DNA of 64,000 bases from Viola odorata (lineage: Eukaryota > Streptophyta > Magnoliopsida > Malpighiales > Violaceae): the NCBI GenBank assembly GCA_963691705.1, contig OY829537.1, positions 37,203,514-37,267,513 on the forward strand. Direction: 5' to 3'. Below are positions 21,241 to 31,870 of the stretch, in pieces; positions within the stretch are counted from its first letter, which is position 1; every line of letters begins with the position of its first letter. The notes beneath the pieces are model-generated. The model did not search any database. It worked only from the letters and a program-made list of their open reading frames with translations, and was not told the DNA's origin. The translations under genes were made by a program, and so were the position numbers.

Positions 21241-22514
21241 TTATCTTCGGGTAACTCATCGTGCTTCAGAAATTTTATTACAGGAATCCGCCAGTCATTT
21301 TTGATTTCTTTGATACAAAGCGACTCTTGTTCTTCCATGAAGGAAGGCATGAATATTTCCTCAAAGTACACGTCAGCGGGTATGGATGCTTCTGGATTCG
21401 CTGCAATCTTAGCGAGATTATCAGCCTCGGTGTTATCTTCTCGGGGGACATGTTCGATGTTGACCTGTATGCCCCTTTCTCTTATTTCCATCAACTCGCG
21501 TTTCACTTTACAGAGATATTGAATCATAATAGGCTCTCTAGCTTGAGAATTGCCCAAGACTTGGTCTATCACTAACTTGGAGTCGCAGTATATCAATAGT
21601 CGTAAGTCTCCTATTACTCCGGCGTCATGTATGGCTTTTGTGGCCTAATTTTTTCCTATCCTGAGTCCAACTAGCAACGCCTCATATTCTACCGCATTGT
21701 TGGATAATAGTTGTAGGATTCTGACGGCATATCGTATCTATATGCCTAGTGGTCCGGTTACTAAGATTCCAGCTCCAGCTAGTTCTTGATTCTTGGCTCT
21801 ATCCACATGGACGACCCACAAGTCGGTGTAGGTTATGGGGAATAGGAGATCCAAATCATCTCTATCTTCTTCTGGTAAGTCCGTCAATGGATACTGCGTA
21901 AACATGCACTCGGCTATGAAATCTGCTAGGACTTGGGCTTTTATGGATGGTCGGGCTTTGTACTGTAGCCCAAACTGCTCGAGTTCAATGGCCCAAATCA
22001 GCATCCTTCCTAAAGACTCAGGCTTTCTGAAAATCCTTTTTAAGGGTTGGTCTGTGAGCACGATGACGGGGTGGGCCTGAAAATACCTGTCCATTTTGCA
22101 CGTGGCCTGCACCAATGCAAACGCTATTTTTTCAATGCGAGTGTATCGCAACTCAGCATCTTTCAAAATATGGCTGATAAAGTACACGGGGTGGTGGACG
22201 TGGTTGTCGTCTCGCACAAGGACAACACTAACCACTTCGTCGGCAACACCAAGATACAAATATAAAGTATCACCCGACTCTGGTCTTGTCAACACCAGAT
22301 CAGATGAAAGATAAGCTTTCAGGCCCATAAACACTTCTTCGCATTCTTTCGTCCATCCAAAGGGAGCCTTTTTACGTATAACCTTGAAGAAGGGTAGGCA
22401 TCTTTCCCCTTGTTTGGAAATAAACCGTCCAAGAGCGATAACGCGCCCTGTAAGCTTTTGCACTTCCTTGACAGTTCGGGGGGATATCATACCATAAATA
22501 ACTTTGATTTTCAA
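21241..22514 (-). pseudogene. R1 dual RNase H region (gRH plus Tat-type aRH)
   Basis: The first RNase H (about 22270-21930) has the Ty3/gypsy form YLYLGVADEVVSVVLVRDD with HHPVYFISH, and appears degenerate at catalytic positions. The second (about 21830-21380) is the additional RNase H typical of the Tat clade. It has acidic residues in HVDRAKN, VEYEALL, YCDSKLV and NTEADNLAK. Two RNase H domains in tandem are an established Tat feature. In-frame stops occur around 21735 and 21640. The strand and order fit RT-gRH-aRH-INT. Confidence 0.65.
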
Positions 22515-23270
22515 TGGATTGGGCTGAATGCCTTTCTAGCTGACTACTTATGCCAAGAACCTACCCGTTTGAAATGCAAACATGCATTTAAGGGGGTTCA
22601 ACTTCATCTTGTACTCTCTCATCACGTTGAAAACCTCTTTCAAGTCTGCTAAATGGTTCTCAAAGCTTCTACTCTTGACCAATAAATCATCCACATAGGC
22701 TTCTGCTTTCTTTCCGATTTGTTTCTCGAACACCTTGTTTGCCATACGTTGAAAGGTTGCCCCAGTATTTTTTAGTCCGAACGGCATCGTCATATAATAG
22801 TACGTGGCCTTCGGGGTGTTGAAGGCGGTCTTTTCTTCATCTTTGACGGCTATGGGAATTTGATGATATCCAGAGTTGGCATCTAAAGAACTCAAATAAG
22901 CATACCCGGCAGTCTCGTCGACTAATTGGTCGATTCGAGGGAGGGGGTAACAATCCTTATGACAGGCATCATTTAAATTAGTGAAGTCAATAAACATGCA
23001 CCACTCTCCATTGGGCTTTGGAACGAGGACGGGATTGGCTAACCAAGTCGGATATTGGACTTCTAGGATGAAACCTGCGTCTAGAAGTTTTGACACCTCC
23101 TTATCAATGGCTCTTGCCTTTTCTATAGAAAATGATCATCACTTCTGTTGGACTGGTTTGACGCAGGGATCAATGTTAAGTCGATGCTCCGCTACCTCTC
23201 GCGAGATACCAGGCATGTCCGCGGGCTTCCAGGCAAATTCTCCTTTTCATTTGTTTAATAATCGAGCTAA
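22515..23270 (-). pseudogene. R1 reverse transcriptase, broken
   Basis: RT blocks read in order VLVPKPNGEW, FTNLNDACHKDCYPLPRID, SSLDANSGYHQ, MPFGLKNTGATFQRMANKVF and the catalytic AYVDDLLVKS near 22690. A stop after QTGRFLA at 22548-22550 replaces the Trp expected in the GYVVSWKGI stretch seen in R2. The upstream part to 23270 (the PADMPGIS region) contains more stops. This copy is degenerate but clearly of the same family as R2 and R4. Confidence 0.7.
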
Positions 23271-23939
23271 CTACATGCTCTCGTCCGGGCTTAGCTTTTC
23301 GCTAACCAGAAAGTTTGCCTCCCTGACCCCATTAACTGGGATGGGCACCATTTTGTCCACTGGCTGGGTACTTTTTTCTTCTTTTTGTTCAAAAGGATCT
23401 GCCGTCACACACACATACCTACCGCAACTCTTTTGTGTCATGAGTAGATAACACTCGGCTGCCAGCTTCTGATCACCTTTAATTGAGACCACTCCATCCC
23501 AAGAGGGATACTTCAACCTCAAGTGTTTTTGGGATATCGCTGCACCGAAACGATTGAGAAATGAGCGCTCGAGTATGGCATTATAGCGCAAGGTAAGGTC
23601 TACAACCAAGAACAACAGTTCCTCTGATCTTTTGGACGTGTCTTCTCTAAAGTATGTAGGCAGCAAGGTGACTCTAGTCACTAGGATAGGAACTCCATCT
23701 ACCCCAATTAACATCTTTTTGCAAGGTGTTAGCTCGCTGGCAGGACGTTTCATGAGGTTGTAAGCCTCCAATGAAAATAAATTTACCGCACTACCATTAT
23801 CGATAAGGGTTCTTCTGACTCCATGGTTGCCAATGATGGGTGTAACCACCAACGCATCATTATGTGGAAAAATGGCGTCTTTCTCGTCTTCCTCGGAGAA
23901 GGACAATACCATTCGATTTAAAACACTTGATCGCTTCAT
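23271..23939 (-). pseudogene. R1 aspartic protease region
   Basis: The pepsin-like active-site region reads TLIDNGSAVNLFSLEAYNLMKRP near 23800 (here split: TLIDNGSAVN and LFSLEAYNLMKRP). It is followed by the flap-like IGVDGVPILVTRVTLLP and LVVDLTLRYNAILERSFLNRF. This 222-codon frame is open, but a frameshift near 23930 separates it from the gag tail. The protease would process the Gag-Pol precursor. Confidence 0.65.
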
Positions 23940-24782
23940 TTTTCGCTAACGCACCTTCATGTTTCCGCTTCTCTCCTGTGGTGGGCATTAACGGCACAGG
24001 CTCATCAACGTACGGTGTACCCCCGACTATGATGTTGATGATGGGAATGTCCTCATCATGGATTGTTAACGTTTCTCTGACCCTCCCACTAGGAGTAGCG
24101 TCGTTTTTAGGGGTGTGAGGAGGCGTCTGTCTGTTGTCTGAGGCCCTATTCGTCGGGTTATTCATGGCTTCTTCTCTTACCCTGGTGGTGAATTCTCTGA
24201 GATAGCCTTCTTCCACTTGACATTCTATCGCCAACTTTAACTCTCTACACACGTCTATGGACTGTCCCTTAACTTTATGGAACTTGCAAAAGACATTTTC
24301 TCTTCCTCCCATGATTACCCTCGATTTCACAGGGGCTGGATAACGGATAGGCAGATTCTGTTGCTGAACAATTGCTAAGATTTCTGCTCTCAGAAGTATG
24401 AGGGAAGGAAGATTAGGGTCATAAAATCGGCCCTTGGGCGGATCCGCTTGTCGCTGACTAGGGGAGTTGTCGGGTCTTCCCTTGAAAAGTTGCTTCTTTG
24501 CCGGTTCGAGGCTCTAGGGATGTGATCTTTTCGCTGGGCGTAATCTTCAATAGAACGAGCATCAAGGGCCGTGCTGGTAGGTACGCTAGAGGCATGAGGC
24601 GCGTTTTGTGGCACATTTTGAATTTTATCCCTATTTTCTTCCTCCTCCATCCTTGCATAATTATGAGCCTTCAACCTTAGCGCATCTAAAGTCATTGGGG
24701 GGTCCACCATTAACGTGTCTCGTAATTTTCCATAACAACAGTTTCATTTCAAGGCTTCCACAACAAAATCAATGGTGACACC
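23940..24782 (-). pseudogene. R1 gag, C-terminal part only
   Basis: The order matches R4 gag. It starts GVTIDFVVEALK at 24782, then MVDPPMTLDALRLKAHNYARMEEEE, a variable linker, and a zinc-finger-like CKFHKVKGQSIDVCREL near 24290. Several stops are present. At 24782/24783 the reading is cut precisely by the terminus of the R2 LTR. The N-terminal two thirds of gag, the primer-binding site and the 5' LTR of R1 are therefore displaced to the far side of R2 or lost. Confidence 0.65.
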
Positions 24783-25353
24783 TGATAAGAATTTGTCTGT
24801 TGCCGAAGGATAGAAGGTGAAAGGGCTCCTCGGATTCAGTGTCCGCGGCGGTCCGATGTACCTGCAAGACGCCGGAGGGGGTCTCCGGCATAAACACTCC
24901 GATGCTTAAGTTAGTATAAGTGGTGAGAATGGCAGAGCTTGGGCCAGCAAATTATGCTTACCTTCCTCCTTCGTGGTGGAGGTATTTATAGGCGAAAATG
25001 AGCATTTCTGCGTAGTTTGGATTACCAGGGGCTATCGCTCCCGTCAGGGGTTATAGTTCTCCCATGGCGCGATATGCCATTATGGCGTTAGGTGTGGGGG
25101 TAGCCATTACCTAGCCAAGGTAACGACTACGTTCTTCTCAAGACACTCGGTTTATACTGGGATGGGGTGGCACCTTTGGCTATCACAAAGTGCCATATGG
25201 GATCCCCCCCGTTGACGTCGACCATCCCAGTGTCAATCTCCTAGGGAGAGACAGTAGCCTCGATGCTGTCGTGACGGTAGGAATAGCAACCATTTTCTCT
25301 CCCCACGGGGTATGAGATGAAAATACCCTTATCGTTAGGCATATTGTTATCAT
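24783..25353 (-). repeat. R2 3' LTR (571 bp)
   Basis: On the minus strand it reads TGATAACAATATGCC to CTTATCA, with a CCTATAAATACC promoter motif (plus near 24966) and the R/U5 block CTTAAGCATCGGAGTG. The left end abuts R1 gag. The 5 bp before it are ACACC, which should be the target duplication, but the matching copy beyond the R2 5' LTR is not in the window. Gene A begins 202 bp further right on the opposite strand. Confidence 0.75.
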
Positions 25354-25485
25354 AAGCCCAACTGAAAATGAGCCCGAGTGTTTACCAAGGGCTAACGCTC
25401 CCTCTTCAGCTTATCAGTCTTTTATATGCCGGAGTGGCTCTTTTGTTAGGGAATGGGCCTGCTCTGACCGCCGTTCTTCTGAGTC

Positions 25486-25492
25486 TATAAAT
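25486..25492 (+). promoter_or_regulatory. TATA box of gene A (R2)
   Basis: TATAAAT lies 69 bp upstream of the ATG at 25555. The stretch from the LTR edge to here begins with AAGCCCAACTGAAAATGAG (25355-25373), repeated upstream of gene B at 26106-26124. Confidence 0.65.
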
Positions 25493-25554
25493 TGAAGCTT
25501 TCCTCCGTGTAAGTTTCTCACATCTTTTTCACTTTTTCCTCTTATATTTTCACC

Positions 25555-25938
25555 ATGGATGAGCTGACCAGAAATTTCCTGATCTCTAAAGCTGTGACCC
25601 TGAAGAACCTCACTGAGGGTGACATCGGATTCCTAGAGAGGATGATCACCAAGACCTCGGAGGATGTTCTGGAATTGCAAGGAATGTCAACCCCCATTCT
25701 ATCTAGGCAGCTGGGAATATCTCTGGGGGATTTCAATCCTTTGGAGAGTTTAGCGAAGTTAGCCGCCACCACTTCCCACATCGAGGTGGTTGCTTCTATG
25801 CTGCAGCAGAGGAAGGACTTACTGGCCTGCTGCTTGAAGGGTATGAGGGCCTGTTCTACCGAACTGACCTCCGTTGCTGACGCCTTAAGGGAGGTTCCCG
25901 TCGTGCCAGGCGAGGATGATGCCGGGTCCAACGCTTGA
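25555..25938 (+). CDS. Antisense gene A of R2, intact 127-aa protein of unknown function
   Basis: This is the only undamaged copy of gene A in the window (MDELTRNFLISK to EDDAGSNA). The protein is mostly helical by composition with regularly spaced Leu/Ile (TLKNLTEGDIGFLERM, MLQQRKDLLACCLKGMR). It has no Cys/His zinc motif, signal peptide or membrane segment that I can see. I recognise no family. Conservation of start, length, TATA spacing and 3' end (GGCCATAAATAAATAAA at 26013-26029) in three copies argues that it is a real gene of the element. It is antisense to pol and lies between the 3' LTR and gene B. A regulatory or structural role in the element would be guesswork. Confidence 0.6.
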   Translation: MDELTRNFLISKAVTLKNLTEGDIGFLERMITKTSEDVLELQGMSTPILSRQLGISLGDFNPLESLAKLAATTSHIEVVASMLQQRKDLLACCLKGMRACSTELTSVADALREVPVVPGEDDAGSNA

Positions 25939-26012
25939 CCGCTGTCTTCACTTCCTCTTGTTTCTTTTTCTTATGCTTTCTTGTACATGCGCCTAGACGC
26001 TAAGGCCGTTCA

Positions 26013-26029
26013 GGCCATAAATAAATAAA
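26013..26029 (+). terminator. Probable poly(A) signal region of gene A (R2)
   Basis: GGCCATAAATAAATAAA occurs 75 bp after the stop codon. R1 has GGCCATAAATAAAA near 3483 and R3 has a matching form on the minus strand near 10824-10845. Confidence 0.5.
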
Positions 26030-26371
26030 TCGTTGTTTCTATCACCATCAAGTCTTCTTTTTCCTTGTTTGATTTCTTGTTGTGCTAGTTGGAGGCATTC
26101 GTTGTAAGCCCAACCGAAAATGAGTCTTTCTCGGGACACAGTACTGCAGTGGTTATGTCCTAGGAATCGACAATGAATGTTCTGCTTCAACTGTTTTCTG
26201 GGCCGCCTTCCTAGGGATAGGTGGTTGGGCGGTTTTTTGGTGTCCTCTGATTGGCACAATTAATGAGCGGGTATGCCTGTGCCGGATCAGATTTTGCAAT
26301 TAGGGTTACTTTTCCTAGGCGCCTTAATTGTTTTTCAGGGGCACCTGAGAGGATCGGAGCGCCTCCTTGGC

Positions 26372-26378
26372 TATTTAA
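26372..26378 (+). promoter_or_regulatory. TATA-like box of gene B (R2)
   Basis: TATTTAA lies 75 bp before the ATG at 26447, with the shared motif AAGCCCAACCGAAAATGAG at 26106-26124 upstream. Confidence 0.55.
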
Positions 26379-26446
26379 GGGAGTTACTTTCCTTTTTTTT
26401 GTTCATCTTCATCTTCTTCTTTCTCTTTTACTCATTTGTGAATCGA

Positions 26447-26634
26447 ATGGCAGATTTCTACTTTTTGGGTACCGCGGATCGCGACTCCCTGCCAACCCCT
26501 CCAACTTCGCCGGACTCAGATCATCCTCCTCTGTCGCTGCCATGGAGACCGCCAGCCCGTCGAAAGACGGAGGGATAAAACCTCCAAGGTGTCTATCGCG
26601 CCTTTTGATTCTTCTAGTTCTGCTACTCAGGAGG
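26447..26634 (+). pseudogene. Antisense gene B of R2, 5' part (split by Ogre)
   Basis: The ATG at 26447 (MADFYFLG) is followed by PTPPTSPDSDHPP and a short basic block. A one-base frameshift near 26560 leads to a stop at 26576-26578. In the shifted frame the coding sequence runs to the Ogre target site GGAGG (26630-26634) and continues across the 23.4-kb insertion at 50048. Compared with R1 and R3, the long basic block is shortened. Ogre therefore landed inside this gene. Confidence 0.6.
26630..26634. repeat. Left 5-bp target duplication of Ogre
   Basis: GGAGG, repeated at 50043-50047 directly after the right LTR. Confidence 0.85.
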
Positions 26635-27540
26635 TGTCGCGCCTCGGAAATTAAAAAAAATTCGCGAGTGTGCAACGAAATTTGAGACCTTCAGATGCTC
26701 GGCGTAAAAGGACGCCTCGCAGCATGCAATGAAGTCGCCACCCTAATTTGGTTACTAGGCTTAGGGAACCCTAATCGTCATGGCATAGGAAATATAATAA
26801 GTAAAAAAACTAAAGGCACAAAAAAAAAGGGTCTGGACCCCAGACAAAGGTTCGGGGTCGTATTATGGTCTCGGGAAGGTGTTAGGCACCCGAGACACAT
26901 CCGAAAACGGTTACCGGTTGATGAGAGAGGTGTTTAAAAAGGTGTTTGAGAAATGCGTTTTGAAAAAGGGGGCCCTCAGAGGAATCGTCACTTTAGTCTT
27001 TATTATGATCGTGATGGGACTGAATTTTCCGTAAGACTGAATGAGCGCCCTCTTTTTTCATCATCGGGCCATGCATGATTAACTTAATTACTACATGATC
27101 CTAACATGGATTGCTAACAGAGTACCAATTTAAATGATTGATTTTAAAGTGAAAAACTGAAGTGGGATCGAAAGTCCCCATGTACATGCAGTCAATACAA
27201 GCGAGAATTTAAAATCATATGAACATGGCATTTTAAGCAACTCTTTAAACATGTTGTTCATGTGGGTTGATTTTAATTCTAGCAGTTCTATATATCATGC
27301 ATGCAGTTGATATTTGCGAAAAGCATCGAATAAATAAAAGGGACTTGTGAGGCGTACTTTCGAGCGAAGCTTGAAATTAACCTACAAAACGAGAGCGTTA
27401 GTGATGGCTTGAGAAATAACTTGGCAATTCTATGAGTGCGAAAATTTAAATGACAGTCGATTGCACACGTAAAATGATGGATTCTACGCATACGAAAGTT
27501 AGATGCTGAGTTTGATAAAATGATGACAGTTGATTGTATG

Positions 27541-27900
27541 CGAAAAATGATGGATTTTACGCATACGAGATTTAAATGCTGAGTTGATTGCACGCGAAAA
27601 ATGATTGATTTTAAGCACACGAGAATTTAAATGCTGTGTTGATTGCATGCGAAAAATGATTGATTTTACGCATACGAGAATTTAAATGCTGTGTTGATTG
27701 CATGCGAAAAATAATTGATTTTACGCATACGAGAATTTAAATGCTAGGTTGATTGCATGCGAAAAATGATTGATTTTACGCATACGAGAATTTAAATGCT
27801 GGGTTGATTGCATGCGAAAAATGATTGATTTTACGCATACGAGAATTTAAATGCTGGGTTGATTGCATGCGAAAAATGATGGATTTTACGCATACGAAAA
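27541..27900. repeat. 55-bp tandem array in Ogre left LTR
   Basis: About six units contain GATTGCATGCGAAAAATGATTG and TTTTACGCATACGAGAATTT (each given in part). The period, measured between successive GATTGCATGC words at 27641 and 27696, is 55 bp. The array recurs in the right LTR at about 46880-47240. Confidence 0.8.
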
Positions 27901-28139
27901 TGAAATGTCGTTTTGATAAGTGCGGAAAAATTAAATGCTATTGGCGATTTACAGGGAAGAAAAAAAGTTTAATGATTTGCAGAAAATAAAACAGGTTGAT
28001 AATGTAGAGAATGAGCAGTTGGATATTTGCAGAAAATAAACAGTTGATATTTGCAGAAAATAAACAGTTGATAGGTTGCGGAAGAATTTCCAGCAGTTTG
28101 TAAAAAAAATTAAAGCAGTTGAATATTTACGAGAATTAA

Positions 28140-28800
28140 AATGCGACCGACCATGTAGGCGGTATTGAATTTAAATTGCTGAAAGTAAATTGCTGAAATT
28201 TAAAGTGCGGAAAAATAAAGTGCGGAAAAGTAAACAATTGATAAGTGCGACCGACCATGTAGGCGGTATTGAATTTAAATTGCTGAAATTTAAAGTGCGG
28301 AAAAGTAAAAGGCGGAAATTTAAAGTGCGGAAAAGTAAACAGTTGATAAGTGCGACCGACCATATAGGCGGTATTGAATTTAAATTGCTGAAATTTAAAG
28401 TGCGGAAAAGTAAACAGTTGATAAGTGCGACCGACCATGTAGGCGGTATTGAATTTAAATTGCTGAAATTTAAAGTGCGGAAAAGTAAGGTGCGGAAAAT
28501 TAAAGTGCGGAAAAGTAAACAGTTGATAAGTGCGACCGACCATGTAGGCGGTATTGAATTTAAATTGCTGAAATTTAAAGTGCGGAAAAGTAAGGTGCGG
28601 AAAATTAAAGTGCGGAAAAGTAAACAGTTGATAAGTGCGACCGACCATGTAGGCGGTATTGAATTTAAATTGCTGAAATTTAAAGTGCGGAAAAGTAAAC
28701 AGTTGATAAGTGCGACCGACCATGTAGGCGGTATTGAATTTAAATTGCTGAAAGTAAATTGCGGAAAATTAAAGTGCGAAAAATTAAACAGTTGATAATT
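28140..28800. repeat. Composite 75-bp tandem array in Ogre left LTR
   Basis: The core unit is about 75 bp (GTGCGACCGACCATGTAGGC through AAACAGTTGATAA) with extra 15-bp GTGCGGAAAAGTAAG-like modules inserted in variable number. Seven core units are present, plus an outlier near 28867. The right LTR has a related array at 47490-48075 with one core unit fewer and different module counts. Confidence 0.8.
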
Positions 28801-29959
28801 TGCGGAAGAATTTCCAGCAGTTTTGCAAAAAAAATAAAGCAAGTGATATTTACGGGAATTAAAAAGCGACCGACCATATAGGCGGTATTTTAAATGGCTG
28901 AAATTAAACGGTTAGATATAAATGACTGAGGTTAGATAACATGACAATAAATATTATCATAAGGAATGAGCAATTCACGTATAAAAACAATTCAAGAAAC
29001 AATATGCATACGAAATATTTTACGAAAAAAGTGAATTAAACAATTCATGTATAAAACATACGAAAAACAGCGCGTATCATGAAAAACAATTATACGAAGC
29101 ATGCAAGCATTTTACGTAAAATAAATAACGAATCGGAGGCACGGAAAAACGTGAATGGGCTGAGCCCAGCTTAAAATTCAGAGAAATGGGCCAGGAACAG
29201 TTCTTGGCCCAAAGGAATTATTTTAAATGGTGATGGGCCAAGCCCATCACCTTTCTCTCATTTCCTCACGCGAAGGGCCGAGTGGCCCAGGTCATCATCT
29301 TCAACCTCTCGTCACCGGCGCCACTGCCGGCGACGGAGGTGGCGAACCAGGCGACGGATTCGCCTGGTTCTTGGCTAGAAAGAAGCCTCTCCCTTCCAAC
29401 AGAGCAATCATGCCATCACAGTAGGAAAACGGAAACAAAACAGTAGGATTTCTAGAAGGAAACGAATAGATGCATATTTACATTAATTAACGAAATAATT
29501 AAACTAAGCCACGATAATTCAAACGAATGTTAGTAGAGTGGAATTGGGCTGAAAACAAAGTGATTGCAGCAAGTTTTGATGCTTAATTAATTGGCCAAGT
29601 ATTAAACGAAATTTAAAGAAAAAACAAGAGAAAGAAATGCTTACAGTGGTGCTGCTGCCGGAGTACGGACGACGGTGATGAACGGGAGCGAGAGTGCGTG
29701 AGTTGGCCAGGAAAAGGGAGAGGGAGCAGTGTGTTTTTCTTGCGATTTTTCGGACCCTTTTGACGAAGGAACAGACGGCTATTTATAGCCGAAAGACGCG
29801 TGGGAGAGTGGCGGAGGGAGCTGCGCGTGGTGGCCGGACATCGTGGTGGCAAGGCTACGGGATAGCCGTGATGATGGCGGAGGGACAAGAGCTACGGGAG
29901 CAGTTGGCTTGGGCGTGGGCTGCTCCGCTGCGTGCTGATCACCACTGTGCATGTGCATT

Positions 29960-30021
29960 ATGCACATTAAATTGTTAACCGTTGATCTGGTTGACTTTCC
30001 TTGGTTGACCAGATCAACGGT
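29960..30021. repeat. Inverted repeats upstream of the Ogre LTR promoter
   Basis: AACCGTTGATCTGGTTGAC and its near-exact inverse (GGTTGACCAGATCAACGGTT) face each other across about 7 bp. Beside them is the ATGTGCATTATGCACAT palindrome (29950-29966). The right LTR has the same at about 49252-49325. Confidence 0.7.
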
Positions 30022-30730
30022 TGAGATCAAAGGCCATTAAGTCTCATTTAAATGGCCTCGAGCCGAGACTCGCGGGCAAACGTACTGACTTTTCGAGCCG
30101 AAGGTACTAGCGCGTAGAGAAAAATATGACGGTTTTAGCCGTCTACAGTGAATCATGAAAATTTTCCGTTTAACGCGTTTATTTCCTCGTTCAAAGACGC
30201 GGAACGCGGGAACAGAAAAAATAAAGTGTTACACCGAAAATTGCGCGAAACGCTGTAGACCATTGCGAGCAGAAAAAAATCTAGCAACTAGTTGATGGAA
30301 AACATTTTGAAGTCAAGCTGTTGTCCGAGCGAACTTACTCGGGTCCAATAAAAGCTCGACCGTAAATAATAATAAAAAATAAAAATACTAAAAAAAATGT
30401 GCTAAAATATTAAAAATCCTAAAAATCATGAGATGACCTAAAACGAAGAAACGACTCGCAAACGACTGCCGGATAGTAAAAAATGTGAGTTTTAAGGCTA
30501 AAAATACTAATGATAATAATGACGAAAATACTTGATGAAAAATTAACAACGCGATTTCGAAAGCTGACGATGCTAACGATGATGCTAAAACGCGATGCAA
30601 ACCCTAAAAAGGCCAGTGATAGTAACTTACCTACAGATGACTATAATTTAAGTAAAAATGACAGTAAATTGAATAAATGACAAAAATTCTAAAATTAAGT
30701 AAAAATGGCGTCAAAATTCGGGTATCAACA

Positions 30731-30743
30731 GTTGCCCCCTCTT
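30731..30743 (-). other. Ogre polypurine tract
   Basis: On the minus strand the sequence AAGAGGGGGCAAC directly precedes the 3' LTR start TGTTGATACCC. A polypurine tract next to the 3' LTR primes plus-strand DNA synthesis. Confidence 0.7.
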
Positions 30744-30778
30744 TACTGTCTTATCGAAGTATTTGATAAGCAGTAAAG
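30741..30778. repeat. Hairpin next to the Ogre polypurine tract
   Basis: CTTTACTGTCTTATC (30741-30755) pairs with GATAAGCAGTAAAG (30765-30778) with one bulged base. GTTGCCCC occurs directly on both sides (30731 and 30782), and a second CCGAATTTTGACG word of the LTR start follows at about 30798. Confidence 0.75.
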
Positions 30779-31136
30779 ACAGTTGCCCCTATATATCCGA
30801 ATTTTGACGACATAGCAGATCTTACCTCAAGCTTACAGTGATGATGTCGCTCTGAGAGGAGGTAGTTGATTGATGTCGCTCTAGGAGGAGGTGATTGATT
30901 GATGTCACTCTGGGAGGAGATAGGTTATTGATCCTGCAAAGACGTAAACTTAGATCTGCTCGGGTATTGAGAGGCACATAAGTTGCAGGGAATGTAAATA
31001 ACAACTACTCTACCGGGGACGGAAAGTAATTTTACGAAAATGTAAATGACAGTCCCACTAGGGGGATGATCACTTGACATGTGACTGATGTTGCTTCAGA
31101 AGATAGTGCGCGATTCGCAGAAGTATGAATGATTTG

Positions 31137-31870
31137 TCCTAATGATGTCACTCTAGGAGGAGGAAAATAATTATGCAGAAATGTAGAATTGTATGAATGA
31201 TGTTGCTCTGGGAGGGGAAGAAATGCTAAGGTTGAAAAAGGTAGAACTACGCTATGCTATCACTCTGGGAGGAGAAGAAATGCTACGCTGGAAACTAAAT
31301 GCTGTCACTCTGGGAGGAGGGGAAATGCTACGCTGGAAACTAAATGTTGTCACTCTGGGAGGAGCAGAAATGCTAATGCTGAAACTAAATGATGTCACTC
31401 TGGGAGGAGAAGAAATGCTAATACTGAAACTAAATGTTGTCACTCTGGGAGGAGAAGAAATGCTACGCTGAAAACTAAATGCTGTCACTCTGGGAGGAGA
31501 AGAAATGCTACGCTGAAAACTAAATGCTATCAATTCCCGTAAGAGAAAGCGCGAGATGCGGAAATTAAACTAAGGTCGCTCTGGGAGGAGAAGAATGCTA
31601 AGTGCTGTCGCTCTGGGAGGAGAAGAATGCTAAGGCAGAAAATTTAAACAACGCCGATTCCCGTAGGAGAAGGCGCGAGATGCGGAAATTAAACTAAAGT
31701 CGCTCTGGGAGGAGAAGAATGCTAAGTGCTGTCGCTCTGGGAGGAGAAGAATGCTAAATGCTGTCGCTCTGGGAGGAGGGGAATGCTAAATGATGTCGCT
31801 CTGGGAGGAGGAGAATGCTAAATGCTAAAGACTAAACTATGATGTCACTCTGGGAGGAGAAGAAAGCTAT
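31137..31870. repeat. 45-bp tandem array in Ogre 3' region
   Basis: Units contain CACTCTGGGAGGAGAAGAAATG. The period, measured between 31261, 31306 and 31351, is 45 bp. Later units are shortened, and the array is interrupted twice by GATTCCCGTAGGAGAAGGCGC spacers. It was present once before reverse transcription, so it has no copy in the right part of the element. Confidence 0.8.

Larger units (their letters stand above)
26635..30730 (-). repeat. Ogre 3' LTR (left copy, 4096 bp)
   Basis: On the minus strand it begins TGTTGATACCCGAATTTTGACG and ends GGCGCGACA. It contains two tandem arrays, of 55 bp and about 75 bp. A CTATAAATAGCC promoter motif (plus 29779-29790) sits about 950 bp from the LTR start, leaving a very long R-U5 part. 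Apparent open frames inside come from repeat units with lengths divisible by three and are not genes. Confidence 0.85.

Noticed and set aside
26695..26937. 80-codon frame (repeated at 46042-46284)
   Set aside because: It lies in U5 of both Ogre LTRs, has no recognisable domain, and its conservation only reflects recent LTR identity.
27480..28800. Regularly spaced repeats resembling a CRISPR array
   Set aside because: The units are contiguous tandem repeats without unique spacers, inside LTRs of a plant retrotransposon. CRISPR arrays are prokaryotic.
28136..28842. Overlapping open frames of about 200 codons on both strands
   Set aside because: They arise because the tandem units (75 and 15 bp) are divisible by three and lack stops. 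The predicted proteins are pure repeat translations (LKFKVRKSK, LLFRTLNFSN).
31193..31533. Open frames of about 90 codons on both strands
   Set aside because: Same cause: a 45-bp tandem unit, fifteen codons long.
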